A program made the position numbers and the translations under genes. The notes under the pieces were generated by a model, which was given only the letters and a program-made list of their open reading frames with translations, searched no databases and had not been told where the DNA came from. This document shows, piece after piece, positions 59,912-64,000 of a stretch of DNA of 64,000 nucleotides. The stretch is taken from the NCBI RefSeq assembly GCF_024584515.1, contig NZ_CP102173.1, positions 1,488,001 through 1,552,000 on the forward strand, read 5' to 3'. The stretch's first letter is position 1. The number at the start of each line of letters is the position of its first letter. Source of the DNA: Aeromicrobium wangtongii (lineage in GTDB: Bacteria; Actinomycetota; Actinomycetes; Propionibacteriales; Nocardioidaceae).

Positions 59912-62668
59912 GTGGAAGAGTTCATTAGGTTCGCGCTGCTGGGGCTCGGGGTCGGTTCGCTGTACGCACTGGCGTCGCAGGGCCTCATCGTCATCTACCG
60001 TGGCTCGGGCGTCCTGAACTTCGGGCTCGGCGCCATCGGGATGGTCGCGGCGTACGCGGAGTTCGAGCTGATGACAGAGCGCGGCTGGCCATTCCTTCCT
60101 GCCGTCCTCGTCGGTGTGGCCCTCTCGGCCGTCATCGGTCTGCTGTGCCACCTCTTGATCATGAGGCCACTGCGGACGGCCTCGCCCCTGGCCAGGATCG
60201 TGGCGACGCTGGGCATCCTGATCACGCTCCAGGCGATCATCGTCCTGCGCTACGGCTCCAATCCGCTGTTCGTCCCGGTGGAGCTGCGGCAACAGGTCTG
60301 GACCATCCATGGGGACATCACGATCTCCTCGGACCGAGTCATCGTGGCGTCGACCGCGGTGATTCTCAGCGTCGTCCTGTGGGCCGTCTACCGGTTCACG
60401 AAGCTGGGGCTGGCGACCTCGGCCGTCGCGGAGAACCAGCGGGCAGCCAGCTCCCTGGGCCTGTCGCCCGATGTCGTGGCCGGAGCGAACTGGGCGATCG
60501 GGTCCGCCCTCGCAGGCCTGGCCGCCATCCTCATCGCGCCGATCGTGACATTGCAGGCCGCCGTCCTCACGAACGTCGTGCTGGCAGCCCTCGCCGCGGC
60601 CCTGCTCGCGTCCTTTCGGTCCTTCTCGGTCGCCCTGGTCGGCGGTCTGCTGATCGGTGTCGCGGAGACGCTCACCCAGCGCTACGTCAATGTGAGCGGC
60701 ATCGGAAAGTCCGTGCCGTTCATCGTGATCGTCCTGGTCGTGGTGCTGCGCGGACAGGCGCTCCCGCTGCGGGACTTCTTCCTACAGCGGCTTCCCGCGA
60801 TCGGCACCGGCCGGATCAACTGGCCATGGGTGGGGATCGGGACGGCGGTGACGGTGGTCCTGCTCAGCGTCATGTCGGCGCCGTGGCAGAACGCGCTCAT
60901 CATCAGCCTGTGCGCGACCCTGATCCTGCTGTCGATCGTCGTTGTCACGGGCTACGCCGGGCAGCTGTCGCTGGCGCAGTTCGCCTTCGCCGGGATCGGC
61001 GCATTCATCGCCGGTCGCGTCGCGGCGGTCTACGACACACCGTTCTGGCTCGCCGCAGTCATCGGGGTCGTCGCCACGGTCCCGATCGGTGTGCTCTTCG
61101 CGCTGCCGGCGGTGCGAACCCGCGGCCTCAACCTGGCTGTGGTGACCTTCGGCATGGGCGCGGCGGTCGAGCTGATCGTGTTCAACAATCCCAAGTACAC
61201 CGGCGGCATCGAGGGGACCGAGGTGGGGGCCGCGACGCTGTTCGGCTGGGAGATCGACTCCATCGCACACCCGGCTCGGTACGGATTCGTGGTGCTCGCG
61301 TGCGTCCTGACGGCCACGTTGGTCGTTGCGAACGTCCGCCGAAGTCGCAGCGGTCGTCGCCTCATCGCAGCGCGCACGAATGAACGAGCCGCGGCGGCGC
61401 TCGGGATCAGCGTCCCGGGCGCCAAGCTCTACGCATTCGCGCTGTCCTCGGCGCTCGCGGCTCTGGGCGGGATCCTGCTCGCGTTCATGTTGCCGACGAT
61501 CCAGTACCAGAACTTCACCAGCCTGGCCTCGCTCAACTACGTCGGTATCGCCACGGTCGGCGGCCTCGGTTACCTCATGGGTCCGATCCTCGCCTCGCCC
61601 CTCGTTCCCGGGGCCCTCGGTCAGCAGCTGCTCGACTCGATCTCGTCCGGGACGGGCAAGTACCTCCCCTTGATCACCGGCCTGAGCATCATCGTGCTGG
61701 TCCTGGCGAATCAGGACGGCATCGCGAAGGAGAGCGCGAGCCAGATCGCGTGGATCAAACGGAAGCTGGGACTGGGCCGCGCGAAGCGGACCAGGGCCGG
61801 CTCGTCCGTGGAGCCACCGGCGGCGCTCACCGTCGACCCAGTGGCGCCCCGCACCCTCCACGTCGATGAGCTGACGGTGACCTACGGAGGCACGACGGCG
61901 GTCTGCGAGGTGTCGCTCAGTGTCCGGCCGGGCAGCATCGTCGGCCTCATCGGCCCGAACGGTGCCGGGAAGACCTCGTTCATCGACGCCGTCACCGGGT
62001 TCACCAAGGCCTCGTCGGGCCGCCTACGACTCGACGACGTCGACATCTCAGGCTGGTCAGCCGTGCGCCGGGCGCGAGCGGGCATGGGCAGGTCGTTCCA
62101 GTCGCTGGAGCTCTTCGAGGACTCGACCGTCATGGAGAACCTGAGGACGGCATCCGACCCGCGTGACCGCTTCTCCTACTTCAGGGACCTGTTCGCCCCG
62201 GTCAACCCCCCATTGCCGGCCGCCGCGCTGGTGGCGACGCGCGAGTTCGGCTTCTCGGACAAGACCGACCGGTACGTCGCCTCATTGTCCTACGCAGATC
62301 GCCGGCTGCTGGCCATCGCTCGCGCCGTGGCGAGCGAGCCCAGCGTCCTGATGCTGGACGAGCCGGCGGCAGGGCTCGGCCAGGTCGAGAGTGCAGAGCT
62401 GGCCAGTCTGGTCCGCAGGCTCGCGGACGAGTGGGGGATGGGCATCCTGCTCGTCGAGCACGACATGGACTTCGTGATGTCGGTCTGCGACGAGATCGTC
62501 GTGCTCGACTTCGGACAGAAGATCAGCGAGGGAAGACCGGAGACGGTCCGTCATGACGCCGCCGTCATCGCTGCCTACCTCGGCTCGAGCGAACCGGACG
62601 ATGAACCGGTCGATGAACAGTTCGCCCGGCGACCTGTCGTCGCCGACGCGACGAGGGATGCACGATGA
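59912..62668 (+). CDS. Triple fusion LivH-LivM-LivG ABC transporter protein
   Basis: A 918-residue fusion of three importer components: LivH-type permease (about 1-285), LivM-type permease (about 300-605, with GYAGQLSLAQFAFAGIGAF), and LivG-type ATPase (about 640-880; Walker A GPNGAGKTS, signature LSYADRR, Walker B VLMLDEPAAGL, switch histidine in VEHDMD). It carries a whole membrane channel and one ATPase in one chain. The start is GTG 59912 behind GGAGGA. The stop overlaps the LivF ATG. Confidence 0.9.
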   Translation: MEEFIRFALLGLGVGSLYALASQGLIVIYRGSGVLNFGLGAIGMVAAYAEFELMTERGWPFLPAVLVGVALSAVIGLLCHLLIMRPLRTASPLARIVATLGILITLQAIIVLRYGSNPLFVPVELRQQVWTIHGDITISSDRVIVASTAVILSVVLWAVYRFTKLGLATSAVAENQRAASSLGLSPDVVAGANWAIGSALAGLAAILIAPIVTLQAAVLTNVVLAALAAALLASFRSFSVALVGGLLIGVAETLTQRYVNVSGIGKSVPFIVIVLVVVLRGQALPLRDFFLQRLPAIGTGRINWPWVGIGTAVTVVLLSVMSAPWQNALIISLCATLILLSIVVVTGYAGQLSLAQFAFAGIGAFIAGRVAAVYDTPFWLAAVIGVVATVPIGVLFALPAVRTRGLNLAVVTFGMGAAVELIVFNNPKYTGGIEGTEVGAATLFGWEIDSIAHPARYGFVVLACVLTATLVVANVRRSRSGRRLIAARTNERAAAALGISVPGAKLYAFALSSALAALGGILLAFMLPTIQYQNFTSLASLNYVGIATVGGLGYLMGPILASPLVPGALGQQLLDSISSGTGKYLPLITGLSIIVLVLANQDGIAKESASQIAWIKRKLGLGRAKRTRAGSSVEPPAALTVDPVAPRTLHVDELTVTYGGTTAVCEVSLSVRPGSIVGLIGPNGAGKTSFIDAVTGFTKASSGRLRLDDVDISGWSAVRRARAGMGRSFQSLELFEDSTVMENLRTASDPRDRFSYFRDLFAPVNPPLPAAALVATREFGFSDKTDRYVASLSYADRRLLAIARAVASEPSVLMLDEPAAGLGQVESAELASLVRRLADEWGMGILLVEHDMDFVMSVCDEIVVLDFGQKISEGRPETVRHDAAVIAAYLGSSEPDDEPVDEQFARRPVVADATRDAR

Positions 62669-63381
62669 GCGGCGTCCTGGAGGTCAATGGCCTGAGCGCT
62701 GGCTACTTCGGTCAGCGTGTGATCCACGAGGTCGACCTCGCGGTCCAGGCCGGCGAGGTCGTCTGCCTGCTCGGCAGCAACGGCGTCGGCAAGACCACGA
62801 CGCTTCTCGCGCTGAGCGGAGAGCTCAAGCCGATGAGCGGGACGGTGTCGTTCGCCGGCCTGGGCCCCAGGTCGCCCCTGCACCGCCGCGCGCGCCGAGG
62901 GCTCTCCTATGTCACGGAGGAACGCTCCGTGTTCAAGGCCATGACCGCTCGCGAGAACCTGCGGTGCGCCGGTGTCTCGGTCGACGAGGTGACCGCGCTC
63001 TTTCCGGAGCTGGAGAAGTGCATCGACACCAAGGGCGGGCTGCTGTCCGGCGGGGAGCAGCAGATGCTGACCCTGGGGCGTGCGCTGGCGCGTCGTCCGA
63101 AGCTGCTGCTCGCGGACGAGCTCTCGCTCGGTCTGGCACCGCTGGTCGTGGACCGGTTGCTGACAGCAGTCAGGACGGCTGCGAAGGAGTCCGGGACCGG
63201 CGCACTGATCGTCGAGCAGCACGTGCGCAAGGCGCTGAAGCACGCCGATCGCGTCTACCTGATGCGACGAGGCCGGATCGAGCTCGCCCTGACCGCTGCA
63301 GAGGCGCGATCCCGGATCGACGAGATAGAGCGCTCGTACCTGTCGAGCGCCGTGCTGGCAGAGGACCGCGCACCCGAGTGA
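62665..63381 (+). CDS. livF: Branched-chain amino acid-type ABC transporter ATP-binding protein
   Basis: A 238-residue LivF-type ATPase: Walker A GSNGVGKTT near 36, signature LLSGGEQQML, Walker B LLLADELSLGLAP (ADEL instead of the usual LDEP), and switch histidine in VEQHVRK. ATGA overlap with the triple-fusion gene. It completes the importer together with the fused LivG domain. Confidence 0.9.
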   Translation: MSGVLEVNGLSAGYFGQRVIHEVDLAVQAGEVVCLLGSNGVGKTTTLLALSGELKPMSGTVSFAGLGPRSPLHRRARRGLSYVTEERSVFKAMTARENLRCAGVSVDEVTALFPELEKCIDTKGGLLSGGEQQMLTLGRALARRPKLLLADELSLGLAPLVVDRLLTAVRTAAKESGTGALIVEQHVRKALKHADRVYLMRRGRIELALTAAEARSRIDEIERSYLSSAVLAEDRAPE

Positions 63382-63392
63382 GAGGAAGAACC

Positions 63393-64000
63393 ATGGGATA
63401 TGTGAAGACTGCAGAGGAGATTGAGAGGATCCAGGTCGCGCAGAGCGAACCGCGGTTCGTCGACGCGGAGATGCTGTCCGTCGACTTCTTGAGCGACCCG
63501 GCGGCGATCGAGCGTCTGCTTCCCCCGCCGTTGGCACCGGGGGACACGCCCCGCGTCACCGCGATGGTGGGACGCTGGCGCAGCAACTGCGTTGCCGACT
63601 TCGATGGCGGCGCCATCTATGTCTCGGCCACGTTCGGCGACCTCGCAGGCGACTACGTTCTCGCGATGTGGATGGACGATGACCAACCGATGATCTACGG
63701 TCGCGAGATGTTCGGGGAGCCCAAGAAGCTGGCGCGCAGCCAGCTGTACCGGTCCGGGGACCATTTCTCGGCCACGATCACCCGACACGGGGTGGATCTG
63801 CTGGCGCTCGAGGCCGACCTCGACATCGATCACGGGCCGGGCCGGGCCGCCGGGATCAACTTCAACTTCAAGTCGCGTCCGGCGACCGATGGCATCGGGT
63901 TGGAGGAGGACGCGATCTTGACGGTCGCCGAGTTCAACAACGTGCTCCGCGTCTCCAGGAGCGGCAGTGGGACGGTGGCGCTCACCGGGACCGTCCACGA
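63393..64000 (+). CDS. Acetoacetate decarboxylase family protein (3' end outside window)
   Basis: The first 202 codons of an acetoacetate-decarboxylase-fold protein. The segment YGREMFGEPKKLA near residue 108 holds the Lys-Lys pair in which one lysine forms the Schiff base in true decarboxylases. Some family members act as aldolases or dehydratases on other keto acids. The ATG at 63393 follows GAGAGGAAG, 12 bp after livF, so it belongs to the importer operon. It suggests the imported compound or an intermediate is a beta-keto acid. Confidence 0.82.
   Translation, partial: MGYVKTAEEIERIQVAQSEPRFVDAEMLSVDFLSDPAAIERLLPPPLAPGDTPRVTAMVGRWRSNCVADFDGGAIYVSATFGDLAGDYVLAMWMDDDQPMIYGREMFGEPKKLARSQLYRSGDHFSATITRHGVDLLALEADLDIDHGPGRAAGINFNFKSRPATDGIGLEEDAILTVAEFNNVLRVSRSGSGTVALTGTVH

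Noticed and set aside
62281-62301. Suspected defective ABC signature (LSYADRR) in the triple-fusion ATPase
   Set aside because: LivG-type ATPases commonly have LSYG-type variants here; Walker A, Walker B and the switch histidine are intact.

Overview
The window is high-GC actinobacterial chromosome, most likely from a Nocardioidaceae member (Aeromicrobium or Nocardioides-like). The evidence is gene content and order: an actinobacterial second type IIA topoisomerase A subunit, an N-terminal-GNAT Pat-type acetyltransferase, SepH, DUF4193, DUF4235, DUF3093, DUF3710 and DUF3159 proteins, a coproporphyrin ferrochelatase with a C-terminal cysteine cluster, and paired TrkA proteins. GTG starts and ATGA/GTGA overlaps are frequent. 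The genus is inference.

Positions 1-23805 are ordinary conserved backbone: topoisomerase, Pat/DUF5998/phosphodiesterase operon, thymidine kinase, sepH, TRIC channel, PutA, MFS exporter, ferrochelatase/inositol phosphatase, dUTPase operon, a potassium module (two TrkA proteins divergent from a KimA-like permease), and a TrmA/RumA-family RNA methyltransferase.

Backbone order breaks at the stop codon of that methyltransferase. Its last 135 bp reappear at 35361-35495 (123/135 identical) and its last 55 bp again at 41310-41364. These repeats bracket two accessory segments. The first (about 11.7 kb) has two acyl-CoA ligases, two SDRs, an enoyl-CoA hydratase and a Liv-type ABC importer, and each of its four transcription units carries a TAACCAAAC-type operator. 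The second (about 5.9 kb) has a LAL-type LuxR regulator, a hydrolase, an NAD(P)-binding protein, a cupin, an amidase remnant and an excisionase-like HTH remnant. No integrase is visible.

Positions 41365-50994 hold a TetR-controlled locus: a broken acyl-CoA dehydrogenase, the TetR gene, a three-piece biotin-dependent carboxylase (BCCP, biotin carboxylase, and a pyruvate-carboxylase-type carboxyltransferase with altered metal-site residues), a thiolase, an acyl-CoA ligase, a HAD phosphatase, and a divergent SDR/DUF3237 operon. Three 22-bp sites with GTAAA...TTTAC-type ends mark its promoters. My main hypothesis is a ketone carboxylation route: ketone to beta-keto acid, to beta-ketoacyl-CoA, to thiolytic cleavage.

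Positions 51073-64000 form a second catabolic regulon marked by five ACATCNGAYST operators. It contains SDRs, a zinc alcohol dehydrogenase, a PPDK-like protein lacking the PEP/pyruvate barrel plus a small partner, a tyrosine-phosphatase-like protein, a reductase pseudogene, a Liv importer with a permease-permease-ATPase triple fusion, and an acetoacetate-decarboxylase-family enzyme cut by the right edge. I saw no rRNA, tRNA or CRISPR array.
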